Shown one piece after another: positions 17,242 through 25,924 of a stretch of 64,000 nucleotides of DNA; position 1 is the first letter of the stretch; the number at the start of each line of letters is the position of its first letter. The position numbers and the translations under genes are program-made. The stretch is from Pseudomonas sp. Bc-h (GTDB lineage: Bacteria; Pseudomonadota; Gammaproteobacteria; Pseudomonadales; Pseudomonadaceae). Under the pieces are notes generated by a model. It searched no databases. It was not told where the DNA came from and saw only the letters and a list, made by a program, of their open reading frames with translations. The stretch spans positions 261,557 to 325,556 of the forward strand of contig NZ_MUIN01000012.1 of the NCBI RefSeq assembly GCF_002080045.1. Direction: 5' to 3'.

Positions 17242-18270
17242 ATGGCTTTTCTTCAACTCCAGGCACTCTGCAAACGTTACGGCCCCGTCGACGCTGTGGT
17301 CGCCACTGACTTGTCGGTGGACAAAGGCGAATTCGTGTCCTTGCTTGGCCCCTCCGGCTGCGGCAAGACCACCACGCTGCAGATGATTGCCGGCTTCGTC
17401 GATGTCAGCGCCGGACGCATCCTCCTTGACGGTCGCGACATCACCCACGCCAAACCTGCCAGCCGTGGTCTGGGCGTGGTGTTCCAGTCTTACGCGCTGT
17501 TCCCGCACATGACCGTGCGCGACAACGTGGCGTTCGGTTTGAAGATGCGCAAAGTGCCGGCCGCCGACATTCAGCGCCGGGTGTCACGGGTGCTGGAGCT
17601 CGTACGCTTGAATCAACACGCCGAACGTTATCCCCGCGAGCTCTCCGGTGGTCAGCGTCAACGCGTCGCCCTGGCCCGGGCGCTGGTGATCGAGCCGCCG
17701 GTGTTGCTGCTGGATGAACCGCTGTCCAACCTCGACGCCAACCTGCGTGAAGAGATGCAGTTCGAGATTCGCCGCATTCAGCGCGAAGTCGGTATCACGA
17801 CATTGATGGTCACTCACGATCAGGCTGAAGCACTGTCGATCAGTGATCGTGTGGTGGTCATGCAGGCCGGGCGCATCACCCAGATCGACGAACCGTACAA
17901 GCTCTACGAACACCCGCGCACGCGCTTCATTTCTGGCTTCGTCGGCAAGGCCAACCTGCTGCGCGGCGACCGCGACCACAGTGGCGCGGCGCAAGTTCGT
18001 CAGGAGCACGGCGACGGCGAACTGACCCTCAGCCTGCGCCCGGAAAAGATCGATCTGGTGGACGCCGGTGCAGGTCGTTTGCAAGGCCGGATCATTACCC
18101 GTTATTTCCTCGGCAGTCAGTGGCTGTATCGCATCGAGACCTCCATCGGCGAGCTCACCGTGGTGCGCCGCAACAACGGCGATGCGCCGCTGAATGAAGG
18201 CACCGCCGTGGGCCTGGACTGGCCGGCCGAGCTGCTGCGCGTGCTGACCGTCGATGAGGTGTCGGCATGA
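17242..18270 (+). CDS. ABC transporter ATP-binding protein (PotA/spermidine-putrescine type)
   Basis: Cytoplasmic ATPase of 342 residues. It carries Walker A GPSGCGKTT at about residues 36-44, the Q-loop GVVFQSYALFPHMTV, signature LSGGQRQR, Walker B LLLDEPLSNLDA and switch TLMVTHDQAE. A C-terminal TOBE-like domain follows (from about residue 235), as in PotA and MalK-type importers. It is the first gene of a seven-gene operon and overlaps the first permease by four bases. The binding protein is encoded last, after the three oxidoreductase genes. The substrate is unknown and need not be a polyamine. Confidence 0.92.
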   Translation: MAFLQLQALCKRYGPVDAVVATDLSVDKGEFVSLLGPSGCGKTTTLQMIAGFVDVSAGRILLDGRDITHAKPASRGLGVVFQSYALFPHMTVRDNVAFGLKMRKVPAADIQRRVSRVLELVRLNQHAERYPRELSGGQRQRVALARALVIEPPVLLLDEPLSNLDANLREEMQFEIRRIQREVGITTLMVTHDQAEALSISDRVVVMQAGRITQIDEPYKLYEHPRTRFISGFVGKANLLRGDRDHSGAAQVRQEHGDGELTLSLRPEKIDLVDAGAGRLQGRIITRYFLGSQWLYRIETSIGELTVVRRNNGDAPLNEGTAVGLDWPAELLRVLTVDEVSA

Positions 18271-19139
18271 GTGGAGCAAGCGTGCTGCGCGACAGCGGTC
18301 GCGGTTATCTGCTGTCGACCCCGGCACTGGTGCTGTTTATCGGCTTGCTGGTGTTACCCCTGCTGCTGACGCTGGTGCTGTCGTTCAACGTGTTCGACTA
18401 CGAGGTCGGGGTCAAGGGCGACGCCTGGACCTTCGCCCAGTACCTGAACCTGATCACCGATTCGTACTTCTACGAGATCTTCTTTCGCACCTTCTGGATC
18501 AGCGCGCTGGTTACCCTGCTGTGCGTGGTGATCGGCGTTCCAGAAGCCTACATCCTCAGCCGCATGGGCACCCCTTGGCGCTCGATCTTCCTGATCCTGA
18601 TTCTCACCCCGCTGCTGATTTCGGTGGTGGTACGGGCCTTTGGCTGGAGCCTGCTGCTGGGCGCTGACGGGTTGGTCAATCAGGCGATCCAGGCCCTCGG
18701 CGGGCGCCCGATCAAGATGCTCTACACCCCGTTCGCGGTCATTCTGGCGCTGGTCCACGTGATGCTGCCGTTCATGATCATTCCGGTGTGGACCTCGCTG
18801 CAGAAGCTCGATGCCTCTGCCGAGCAAGCGGCGCTGTCACTGGGCGCGACCCAGGCCAAAGTCATGCGTCTGGTGGTGCTGCCGCAGGTCATGCCGGGGG
18901 TGTTGTCCGGCACCTTGATCGTATTCGGCCTGTCGGCCAGTTCCTTCGCCATCCCCGGTCTGCTCGGCGGGCGCCGCCTGAAGATGGTGGCCACGGTGGT
19001 CTACGACCAATACCTCTCGGAACTCAACTGGCCCATGGGCGCGGCCATCGCCGTGGCCCTGCTGCTGATCAACCTGCTGGTGATGCTGTCGTGGAACCGG
19101 CTGGTGGAAGGCCGCTACAAAAAATCCCTGGGGGAATGA
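18267..19139 (+). CDS. ABC transporter permease (PotB type)
   Basis: Inner-membrane permease of 290 residues with about six hydrophobic helices (first at residues 16-38). The EAA coupling loop reads EQAALSLGATQAKVMRLVVLP. It overlaps the ATPase gene by four bases (ATGA) and ends three bases before the second permease, with which it should form the channel. Sequence and length fit the PotB/CysTW-like permease family of the polyamine/opine/thiamine importers. Confidence 0.9.
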   Translation: MSGASVLRDSGRGYLLSTPALVLFIGLLVLPLLLTLVLSFNVFDYEVGVKGDAWTFAQYLNLITDSYFYEIFFRTFWISALVTLLCVVIGVPEAYILSRMGTPWRSIFLILILTPLLISVVVRAFGWSLLLGADGLVNQAIQALGGRPIKMLYTPFAVILALVHVMLPFMIIPVWTSLQKLDASAEQAALSLGATQAKVMRLVVLPQVMPGVLSGTLIVFGLSASSFAIPGLLGGRRLKMVATVVYDQYLSELNWPMGAAIAVALLLINLLVMLSWNRLVEGRYKKSLGE

Positions 19140-19142
19140 CCA

Positions 19143-19937
19143 ATGTCCAAGAACGGCCCTCTGGCCCTGTCCTTTCACGCCCTGGTCGTGGTGTTCATGC
19201 TCGCGCCGCTGGCGGTGGTGTGTCTGGTGGCGTTTACTCCGGAAAACACCCTGAGCCTGCCGTGGCACGGCTTTTCCCTGCGCTGGTTTTCCGCGGTGTT
19301 CGAGCGCGCCGACTTCATTCAGTCGTTCTACAACAGCCTGATTCTGGCGGTCGTGGCGGCGACCCTGGCGACGCTGATCGCGGTGCCCGCCGCGCTGGCG
19401 ATCACCCGTTATCAATTTCCCGGACGCAACTTCCTCAATGGCCTGTTTCTGTCGCCGATCATCATTCCGCATCTGGTGCTGGGCGTGGCGATGCTGCGTC
19501 TGTTCGCGCTGATGGGGGTCAATGGCAGCTTCGTCTGGCTGATGTTCGCCCACGTCGTGGTGATCACGCCCTACGTACTGCGTCTGGTAATCGCGGCCGC
19601 CATCGGGGTCGACCGCAGCGCCGAGCAGGCCGCCGAATCACTGGGCGCCAGCCGCTTCACACTATTTCGCCAGATCACCCTGCCGATGATTTTGCCCGGC
19701 GTTGCCGGGGGCTGGCTGCTGGCGTTCATCAACAGCTTCGACGAAGTCACGCTGTCGATCTTCGTCACCTCGCCGTCCACCCAGACCCTGCCGGTGCGCA
19801 TGTACGTGTACGCCACCGAATCCATCGACCCGATGATGGCCGCCGTGTCGGCGCTGGTGATCGCGCTGACCGCCGCGACCATGATCATCCTCGACCGGGT
19901 TTACGGCCTGGACCGCGTACTCGTGGGGCGTCACTGA
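19143..19937 (+). CDS. ABC transporter permease (PotC type)
   Basis: Second permease, 264 residues, with about six helices; the first hydrophobic segment covers residues 9-31. The coupling loop is EQAAESLGASRFTLFRQITLP. Arrangement and sequence fit PotC. After it comes a 61-bp gap before the ferredoxin-like gene, the largest spacing inside this operon, but no terminator is visible there, so the operon probably continues. Confidence 0.9.
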   Translation: MSKNGPLALSFHALVVVFMLAPLAVVCLVAFTPENTLSLPWHGFSLRWFSAVFERADFIQSFYNSLILAVVAATLATLIAVPAALAITRYQFPGRNFLNGLFLSPIIIPHLVLGVAMLRLFALMGVNGSFVWLMFAHVVVITPYVLRLVIAAAIGVDRSAEQAAESLGASRFTLFRQITLPMILPGVAGGWLLAFINSFDEVTLSIFVTSPSTQTLPVRMYVYATESIDPMMAAVSALVIALTAATMIILDRVYGLDRVLVGRH

Positions 19938-19998
19938 TGAACCAGACGCCTGCCACTCATTTTCACTTTCCCCGTTTTGGTCTCACAGAGAACGCACC

Positions 19999-20289
19999 AT
20001 GGCATTGCTGAAACGCCTGGCAGAGCGCGACCGCGAAGTTCTGCCCTTCACCCTCGACGGCCAGCCTGCCAGCGGCATGCAGGGCGACACCTTGCTGACC
20101 GCCGTGCTGACCGGCGGCGACTATCTGCGTGGCAGCGACTTCAGTGCCGAACCCCGCGCCGGCTTCTGCCTGATGGGCGCCTGCCAGGATTGCTGGGTCA
20201 AGCTCGGCGACGGTCGCCGGGTGCGCGCCTGCGCAACCCTGCTGGAAGCCGGGCAGGACGTGCGTCGCGAGCCGGGGCGCTGCCAATGA
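19999..20289 (+). CDS. (2Fe-2S) ferredoxin-like subunit of a trimeric oxidoreductase (HcnA/OoxC-like)
   Basis: A small 96-residue protein with the plant-type [2Fe-2S] cysteine pattern Cys-x4-Cys-x2-Cys-x12-Cys (GFCLMGACQDC, then VRACAT). It resembles HcnA and the small subunits of opine oxidases and D-hydroxyproline dehydrogenase, which carry an electron centre next to two flavoprotein subunits. The next gene starts within its stop codon (ATGA at 20286). Together with the two following genes it should form one enzyme. Confidence 0.88.
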   Translation: MALLKRLAERDREVLPFTLDGQPASGMQGDTLLTAVLTGGDYLRGSDFSAEPRAGFCLMGACQDCWVKLGDGRRVRACATLLEAGQDVRREPGRCQ

Positions 20290-21647
20290 AAGGCTCGGAG
20301 ATCGTCATCGTCGGGGCCGGGCCTGCGGGGGTTCGCGCAGCGCAAACCCTGGTCGCTTATGGCTTGCAGCCTTGCCTGATCGACGAAAGCCTGCGCGGCG
20401 GCGGGCAGATCTATCGTCGCCAGCCCGGAAACTTCAAACGCTCGGCCAAGGCGCTATACGGCTTTGAAGCCTCGAAAGCCCAGGCCGTGCATGGGACGCT
20501 GGATCGCCTGAGGGCCGACATCGACTATCGCCCGGAAACCCTGGTGTGGAACGCCGAAGAGCAGACGCTGGATACACTGTGCAATGGAGTTGCCGGTCAG
20601 GTGCCTTACCAGCATCTGATCGTCGCGACCGGTGCCACCGACCGCATTCTGCCGGTGCCCGGCTGGACTTTGCCCGGCGTCTACAGCCTCGGCGCGGCAC
20701 AGATTGCCTTGAAATTTCAGGGCTGTGCCATCGGTGAGCGGGTGGTGTTCGCCGGCAGCGGACCGTTGCTGTATCTGGTCGCCTATCAATACGCCAAGGC
20801 CGGGGCCAAGGTTGTGGCGGTGCTCGACAGTTCGCCGCTTGCTGCCCAGACCCGCGCTCTACCCGCCCTGCTCGGCCAGCCGGCCACACTCGCCAAAGGC
20901 ATGTACTACCGAGGGTGGCTCACGGCCCACGGCATCCCGGTGCATCAGGGCGTGCAGCTGAACGGCATTCAAGGCCAGCAGCGCGTCCGTAGCGTTGAAT
21001 GGCTCGCTGGCGAACAGCGCAAAACCCTCGATTGCGACGCCGTGGCCTTCGCCCATGCCCTGCGCAGCGAAACCCAACTGGCGGACCTGCTGGGTTGTGA
21101 ATTCAGCTGGAGCGCGCTCAACCGGGCCTGGCTGCCAAGCCGTGATGACAGCGGGCGCAGCAGTGTCAAAGGGGTTTACCTGGCCGGTGACGGCGCCGGA
21201 ATCATGGGCGCCGATGCCGCCGAGATGGCGGGTGAACTGGCGGCGCTGACCTTGCTTGGCGACACCGGTCACCCTATCGATCAGGCGCGCAGCGCCCGTT
21301 TGCAACAAAAACTCGACGGCATCGCACGCTTCCGCCACGGTCTGGAGACCGCGTTCCCCTTCCCCGAGGACTGGGCCGCGAAGGCACCCGACGCCATGAC
21401 CGTCTGCCGTTGCGAGGAAGTCAGCGCAGGCGATATTCGTCAGACCGTCGCGCAAGGCCACTGGGACGTGAACCGGGTCAAGGCCATGTGCCGCGTTGGC
21501 ATGGGTCGCTGTCAGGGACGCATGTGCGGGCTGGCGGCGGCGGAAATCGTCGCTCACGCCAGCGGCCGGGACATTGCCAGCGTCGGTCGACTGCGCGGCC
21601 AGGCTCCGATCAAGCCGCTGCCCTTCGGCGTGGAGGCAGAACAATGA
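20286..21647 (+). CDS. FAD/NAD(P)-dependent oxidoreductase, alpha subunit (HcnB/OoxA-like)
   Basis: A 453-residue flavoprotein. It begins with a dinucleotide-binding GxGxxG motif (IVIVGAGPAGVRAAQ, residues 6-20), has a second Rossmann motif VVFAGSGPLLYLVAY near residue 155, and ends with a Fer2_BFD-type cysteine cluster (VCRCEEVS, then AMCRVGMGRCQGRMC). That architecture is shared by HcnB, opine oxidase subunit A and LhpF-type dehydrogenases. The start is fixed by the four-base overlap with the ferredoxin gene; the open frame upstream has no family similarity. It overlaps the next gene by four bases. Confidence 0.9.
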   Translation: MKGSEIVIVGAGPAGVRAAQTLVAYGLQPCLIDESLRGGGQIYRRQPGNFKRSAKALYGFEASKAQAVHGTLDRLRADIDYRPETLVWNAEEQTLDTLCNGVAGQVPYQHLIVATGATDRILPVPGWTLPGVYSLGAAQIALKFQGCAIGERVVFAGSGPLLYLVAYQYAKAGAKVVAVLDSSPLAAQTRALPALLGQPATLAKGMYYRGWLTAHGIPVHQGVQLNGIQGQQRVRSVEWLAGEQRKTLDCDAVAFAHALRSETQLADLLGCEFSWSALNRAWLPSRDDSGRSSVKGVYLAGDGAGIMGADAAEMAGELAALTLLGDTGHPIDQARSARLQQKLDGIARFRHGLETAFPFPEDWAAKAPDAMTVCRCEEVSAGDIRQTVAQGHWDVNRVKAMCRVGMGRCQGRMCGLAAAEIVAHASGRDIASVGRLRGQAPIKPLPFGVEAEQ

Positions 21648-22852
21648 GCCTGCCGATCGAAGTGGACGCGCTGGTGATCGGCGGTGGCATCGTCGGTGCC
21701 TCCGCCGCGCTGTTTCTCGCCAGAACCGGCAAGCGCGTGGCATTGCTGGAACGGGACTTTTTTGGCTCGCATTCCAGCGGGGTCAACTACGGTGGCGTAC
21801 GGCGTCAGGGTCGACCGTTGTCGCAGTTGCCGCTGTCACAGCGGGCTCACGCCATCTGGGGCGACTTGCACAACCTGATCGGTATCGATGGCGAATACCT
21901 GCGCTCCGGGCATCTGAAACTGGCCCGCAGTGACAAGGACATGGCCGCACTGGTGGCCTACGAACAAGCGTCGCGAGGCTTCGGGCTCGATCTGCAATTG
22001 CTCGATCGCGCGCAACTGCGGGCGCGATTCCCATGGGCCGGAGATGTGGCGGTGGGCGCATCGTTGTGCGCTGACGACGGCCATGCCAACCCGCGAGTCG
22101 TCTCGCCCGCTTTCGCGTTCGCGGCAGGCCGCGCGGGCGCGCAATTGTTCGAGCAAGCCCATGTCACCGAAGTGGCGCATGACGGCAATGCCTTCAGCGT
22201 CACGACTGCCGGCGGGCAACGCTTTCGCAGCCCTTGGCTACTGAACTGCGCAGGGGCTTGGGCGGCGCAACTGGCCGAGCAGTTTGGCGAGCCGGTACCG
22301 ATGCGCTCGGGGCATCCGGCGATGCTGGTCACCGAACCGCTGCCGCTGTTCATGGACGTCAGCACCGGGGTCGAAGGCGGCGGTATCTATGCCAGACAGG
22401 TCGCGCGAGGCAATTGCGTGCTTGGCGGCGGACAGGGTTTTCCTGTCGATCCGACCAGGGCGCGTCCCGGTCAGGCAGCGATTCTGGAAATCCTGCGCAA
22501 CGCCGTCGAACTCTACCCGGCGCTGGCCGGCGCCCAGGCCATCCGCACCTGGAGCGGCACCGAAGGCTACTTGCCGGACCGTGAACCGGTGCTCGGAGAA
22601 AGCTCGACGCAACCCGGCCTGCTGCATGGCTTCGGCTTCGCGGGCTCGGGGTTTCAGATCGGCCCGGCGGCCGGTGAAGCCCTGGCGCAGATCGTCTGCA
22701 GCGGTTCGCCGCAAATCGCCCTCGACGCGTTCTCGATCAAACGTTTTCACGCCGTTTCTCAACCCACCTTGCAGCCCATGCACTCCGCCACTGCCGTGCC
22801 GACCGGTACGGATAACGTCATCCCATTGCTCAGAGGAAGGTCGCAGCCATGA
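21644..22852 (+). CDS. FAD-dependent amine/imino-acid oxidoreductase, beta subunit (HcnC/OoxB-like, DAO family)
   Basis: A 402-residue DAO-family flavoprotein. The N-terminal FAD motif is ALVIGGGIVGASAALFLART (about residues 10-29), followed by an acidic residue in VALLERDFF. The C-terminal FAD-contacting region reads GLLHGFGFAGSGFQIGPAAG. This subunit should hold the substrate site that oxidises a C-N bond of an amino acid, imino acid or opine. Translation is coupled on both sides by four-base overlaps. Cyanide synthesis is unlikely given the linked importer; the true substrate is undetermined. Confidence 0.9.
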   Translation: MSLPIEVDALVIGGGIVGASAALFLARTGKRVALLERDFFGSHSSGVNYGGVRRQGRPLSQLPLSQRAHAIWGDLHNLIGIDGEYLRSGHLKLARSDKDMAALVAYEQASRGFGLDLQLLDRAQLRARFPWAGDVAVGASLCADDGHANPRVVSPAFAFAAGRAGAQLFEQAHVTEVAHDGNAFSVTTAGGQRFRSPWLLNCAGAWAAQLAEQFGEPVPMRSGHPAMLVTEPLPLFMDVSTGVEGGGIYARQVARGNCVLGGGQGFPVDPTRARPGQAAILEILRNAVELYPALAGAQAIRTWSGTEGYLPDREPVLGESSTQPGLLHGFGFAGSGFQIGPAAGEALAQIVCSGSPQIALDAFSIKRFHAVSQPTLQPMHSATAVPTGTDNVIPLLRGRSQP

Positions 22853-23910
22853 AACACATGAACAACGTCAAACGTTTTGCCCTGACCGGTCTGTCTTGTC
22901 TGCCGTTCGCCGCCCTGCTCGCGTCCATGCCCGCGCAGGCGGAGACGACGCTGTACCTGGGGATGAACGGCGGCACCATGGAGCGCCTGTATGCCGATTC
23001 GGTCTTGCCGGCGTTCGAGAAGGCCAACAACGTCAAGGTGGTGATCGTGCCGGGCACCTCTTCGGACATCCTCGCCAAGGTTCAGGCCAGCAAGGACAAC
23101 CCGCAGATGCATGTGATGTTCCTCGATGACGGCATCATGTACCGGGCGATTTCCATGGGCCTGTGCGGCAAGCTGCAACCGAGCGCGACCCTGGCTGACA
23201 TTCCGGCCAAGGGCAAGATCAAGGACGAAGCGGTGGCGGTGAGCCTGGGTGTCACAGGCCTTGCCTACAACACCAAGATGTTCGAGGAAAACGGCTGGAA
23301 GGCCCCCACCTCCTGGGCTGACATGGCCGACAAGCGCTACAAGGACAAACTGGTGTTCCAGTCGCTGGCGTCCTCGACCTTCGGCCTGCATGGTTTTCTG
23401 ATGTTCAACCGCTTGCAGGGCGGCAATGAAACCAACGTCGAACCGGGCTTCAAGGCCTGGCCAAAGACCGTCGGCCCGAATGTGCTGGAATACATTGCAA
23501 GCTCGGCGAAGATCTCCGAGATGGTGCAGACCGGCGAAGCGGCGTTGTTCCCGCTGACACCGACGCAGGTCACCGCGCTGAAACTCAAGGGCATCCCGGT
23601 CGAATACGCGCCGCCGAAGGAAGGCGGCGTGGTATTGAACGTGGCGGAATGCACCATCGCCAACAACGACCAGCCGGAACTGGCACAGAAGCTTGCCCGG
23701 TTCCTGCTCACGCCAGAAGCCCAGTCGCCTGCGCTGGAGCTGGGTGACCAGATCCCGTCCAACCCGAAAACCCCGACCAGTGAACGGACCCGCGGCCAGG
23801 TAGAGGCGATGAACAAATACCTGGAGACCGCGGTGACCATCGACTGGGATCAGGTGAACCAGATACGCCCTGAGTGGAATGCGCGCTGGAGCCGGACGAT
23901 CGAGCGGTAG
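22849..23910 (+). CDS. ABC transporter periplasmic substrate-binding protein (PotD/SBP family 1-like)
   Basis: A 353-residue secreted receptor with a signal peptide of about 30 residues ending MPAQA-ETTLYLG. The mature protein follows the PotD-like pattern: NNVKVVIVPGTSSDILAKVQA, VAVSLGVTGLAYNTKMFEENGWKAPTSWADM, and a C-terminal region of repeated Trp/Arg. The AGAGGAAGG ribosome-binding site lies eight bases before the ATG. The start overlaps the flavoprotein stop by four bases, which ties uptake to oxidation. It closes the operon; a REP element follows. Confidence 0.92.
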   Translation: MKHMNNVKRFALTGLSCLPFAALLASMPAQAETTLYLGMNGGTMERLYADSVLPAFEKANNVKVVIVPGTSSDILAKVQASKDNPQMHVMFLDDGIMYRAISMGLCGKLQPSATLADIPAKGKIKDEAVAVSLGVTGLAYNTKMFEENGWKAPTSWADMADKRYKDKLVFQSLASSTFGLHGFLMFNRLQGGNETNVEPGFKAWPKTVGPNVLEYIASSAKISEMVQTGEAALFPLTPTQVTALKLKGIPVEYAPPKEGGVVLNVAECTIANNDQPELAQKLARFLLTPEAQSPALELGDQIPSNPKTPTSERTRGQVEAMNKYLETAVTIDWDQVNQIRPEWNARWSRTIER

Positions 23911-23945
23911 CAGTCTGGGCTCAACGCCGAAACGCCGCAAATCCT

Positions 23946-23969
23946 GTGGGAGGGAGCTTGCTCGCGAAG
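23946..23969 (+). repeat. Single first-class REP element
   Basis: One copy of the GTGGGAGGGAGCTTGC repeat, the same class as the array at the left end of the window, lies 35 bases after the stop of the binding-protein gene. It has no inverted partner nearby, so it is a singlet rather than a REPIN. Confidence 0.85.
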
Positions 23970-24004
23970 AGGCTGGTACATCCGCTGCATTTTCGGTGGA
24001 TTTA

Positions 24005-24110
24005 TGATCGTTCCCACGCTCCGCGTGGTAACGCAGTATCTGACGCTCCGCGTCAACCTTGACGCAGAACGTCCTGCCATGCGCTCCCAAGCAGAGCGTG
24101 GGAACGATCA
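24005..24110. repeat. Inverted-repeat element with TGATCGTTCCCACGCTC ends
   Basis: Perfect 17-base arms, TGATCGTTCCCACGCTC at 24005-24021 and its complement at 24094-24110, flank an interior with further small palindromes (ACGCTCCGCGT). A related element occurs at 31406-31490. It lies between the ABC/oxidoreductase operon and the antiporter gene and may help end transcription. It looks like a dispersed intergenic repeat distinct from the REP classes. Confidence 0.75.
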
Positions 24111-24196
24111 AGAACCGCTCCAACCATTTGTTTATTCAACTATCCCCCCTCGTCACAGTCACACCTTAAATGCCCACTGACTGTTGACGAGGCCGG

Positions 24197-25567
24197 ATGA
24201 GTTTCATTCTTTGCATGACCGTGTTCGGTGTCCTGCTGATGCTGCTGGCACTGACTTCTTCTTACCTGCGCTGGCTGCCGGTGACCACCTCGGCGGTGTG
24301 CCTGGCATTCGGCGCTGGCATTGGCCCCTGGGGGCTGGACCTTGTGCAACTGGACATCCGCGACGCGCGTCACTGGCTGGAACGCTTGACTGAAGTTGCT
24401 GTGCTGTTTTCGCTGTTCAACACCGGGATCAAACTGCGCCTGCCATTGCACCGTAAGGCTTGGCATTCTGCTTATCTGCTGGCGGTACCGGTGATGCTGG
24501 CAACCATTGCCGGTGTTTCCCTGGCAGCGCACTACCTGCTGGACGTGCCATGGGCCATTTCTCTGCTATTAGGGGCAATGCTTTCGCCCACTGACCCGGT
24601 GCTCGCCGGACTGGTACAGGTCAATAACGCGCAGGATTTCGACCGCGTGCGCTTCGGCCTCTCCGGCGAGGCGGGCCTGAACGATGGCACCGCGTTTCCC
24701 TTCGTCATCTTCGCCCTGCTGTTCGTCAGTCATGGCGTGTCGGATTTCGCCTGGGTGCAGGGCTGGCTGCTCAAAAATGTACTCTGGGGCGTCCCCGTCG
24801 GCTTGCTGCTCGGTTACGGGCTGGGTCGTGGCGTCGGGCATCTGATGATCTACCTGCGAATCAAGAATGCAGACAGCACCAGCTCCCCCAATGATTTTCT
24901 GGCCCTGGCGTTGATTGCCATCGCTTACGTGGCCGCCGAAGGTCTGGGGGCGTTCGGCTTTCTTTCAGTGTTCGCGGCGGGTTTGGGCCTGCGTCAGGCC
25001 GAGGTTCGCACCACGCAATCCGAGGTGCCTTCCGAGCATGTCGCCAAACCGGTGCTCGGGCATATGGACAGCGATCCGCAAGCAGCGACCGTGACTCGAC
25101 ATGAAGAACTCAGCGAGTCGCAACTGGCCGCCGGGGTGATGATGGGCGACATGCTCGCCTTCGGCAGTCTGGTGGAGCGCGCCATGGAAGTGCTGCTGAT
25201 CACCCTGCTCGGCGCCGCCATCGCGCTCTATTGGGACTGGCGAGCGATCGTCCTGGGGCTGGCGCTGTTCTGCGTGATCAGACCCTTGAGCGTCTGGCTG
25301 CTGATCAGTCGCCACCTGCTTACCCGGCCACAAAAGGCACTGGTGGGCTGGTTCGGCATCCGCGGCATCGGCACCCTGTATTACCTGTGCTACGCACTGT
25401 CCCACGGGTTGCCCATGGACAGCGTGCAAACCACCATCAGCCTTACCCTGTCGGTGGTCGCCCTCAGCATTCTGCTGCACGGGATCAGCATTCAACCACT
25501 GCTGGAGCGCTATGAGCGCAGCATGAAAACGGACAGCAGGGATCCGGCATCCGACCTCGCTGAATGA
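24197..25567 (+). CDS. Cation:proton antiporter, CPA1/NhaP type
   Basis: An inner-membrane Na+(K+)/H+ antiporter of 456 residues with about 12 hydrophobic helices. The CPA1 ion-site residues are visible in SPTDPVLAGLV (TD motif, about residue 131) and SGEAGLNDGTAFPFVIF (ND motif, about residue 157). There is a hydrophilic loop with RQAEVRTTQSEVPSEH near the middle, and only a short cytoplasmic tail, so no RCK domain. GAGG precedes the ATG. It is monocistronic, followed by a 357-bp spacer. The cation preference is unknown. Confidence 0.9.
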   Translation: MSFILCMTVFGVLLMLLALTSSYLRWLPVTTSAVCLAFGAGIGPWGLDLVQLDIRDARHWLERLTEVAVLFSLFNTGIKLRLPLHRKAWHSAYLLAVPVMLATIAGVSLAAHYLLDVPWAISLLLGAMLSPTDPVLAGLVQVNNAQDFDRVRFGLSGEAGLNDGTAFPFVIFALLFVSHGVSDFAWVQGWLLKNVLWGVPVGLLLGYGLGRGVGHLMIYLRIKNADSTSSPNDFLALALIAIAYVAAEGLGAFGFLSVFAAGLGLRQAEVRTTQSEVPSEHVAKPVLGHMDSDPQAATVTRHEELSESQLAAGVMMGDMLAFGSLVERAMEVLLITLLGAAIALYWDWRAIVLGLALFCVIRPLSVWLLISRHLLTRPQKALVGWFGIRGIGTLYYLCYALSHGLPMDSVQTTISLTLSVVALSILLHGISIQPLLERYERSMKTDSRDPASDLAE

Positions 25568-25924
25568 ACGACGCGACGTTTTGACACGGGCCATTGATCA
25601 CGTTTTACGAGTCAATGGCCGGTGCCCACCGGCAAAATGAAACGGCCATGCCAGCGATGATAGACAGCGTCGATCATTTCATCGGAACAAGCGATTGGAC
25701 GCTCTACGCCCGGATCGGTAGCTTGCTCACCAACTGATCACGCCATTTTCGCCGCATCTGCAATGCGGTCGACAGTCGCACATCGTTACCTTCGCATGGA
25801 CCTGCCGTCGTGTCGTTCGACACGCTCGCGCATCAAGACCGGAATCTTGTCACCACCCTTATCATCTGCGTGGCGCGCGACCTTGTGTCGTGGTGCCGGC
25901 CATTGCGTGCGAGCCGAAAAAGAC
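25568..25924. other. 357-bp spacer with a nine-base inverted repeat
   Basis: GGCCATTGA at 25589-25597 and TCAATGGCC at 25612-25620 form a perfect hairpin with a 14-base loop just downstream of the antiporter stop. No T-tract follows, so it is at best a weak terminator. The open frame reading into the channel gene from 25763 has no membrane or family character and is treated as non-coding. I see no clear FNR/Anr box (TTGAT-N4-ATCAA) ahead of the channel gene. Confidence 0.5.

Noticed and set aside
19977..20285. N-terminal extension of the alpha flavoprotein
   Set aside because: This stretch is out of frame with the 2Fe-2S gene that clearly occupies it; the flavin motif starts directly after ATG 20286.
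19999..22852. hcnABC hydrogen cyanide synthase
   Set aside because: The subunit types match, but the genes are fused into an importer operon with an IclR regulator, which points to catabolism of an imported compound instead of glycine oxidation to cyanide.
25589..25620. FNR/Anr box ahead of the formate/nitrite channel
   Set aside because: The nine-base arms GGCCATTGA/TCAATGGCC are separated by 14 bases and do not match TTGAT-N4-ATCAA; the site is also far (over 300 bp) from the start.
25763..25924. 54-residue N-terminal extension of the FocA/NirC channel
   Set aside because: It is Arg/Ser-rich with no family similarity; ATG 25925 gives the normal FNT length.
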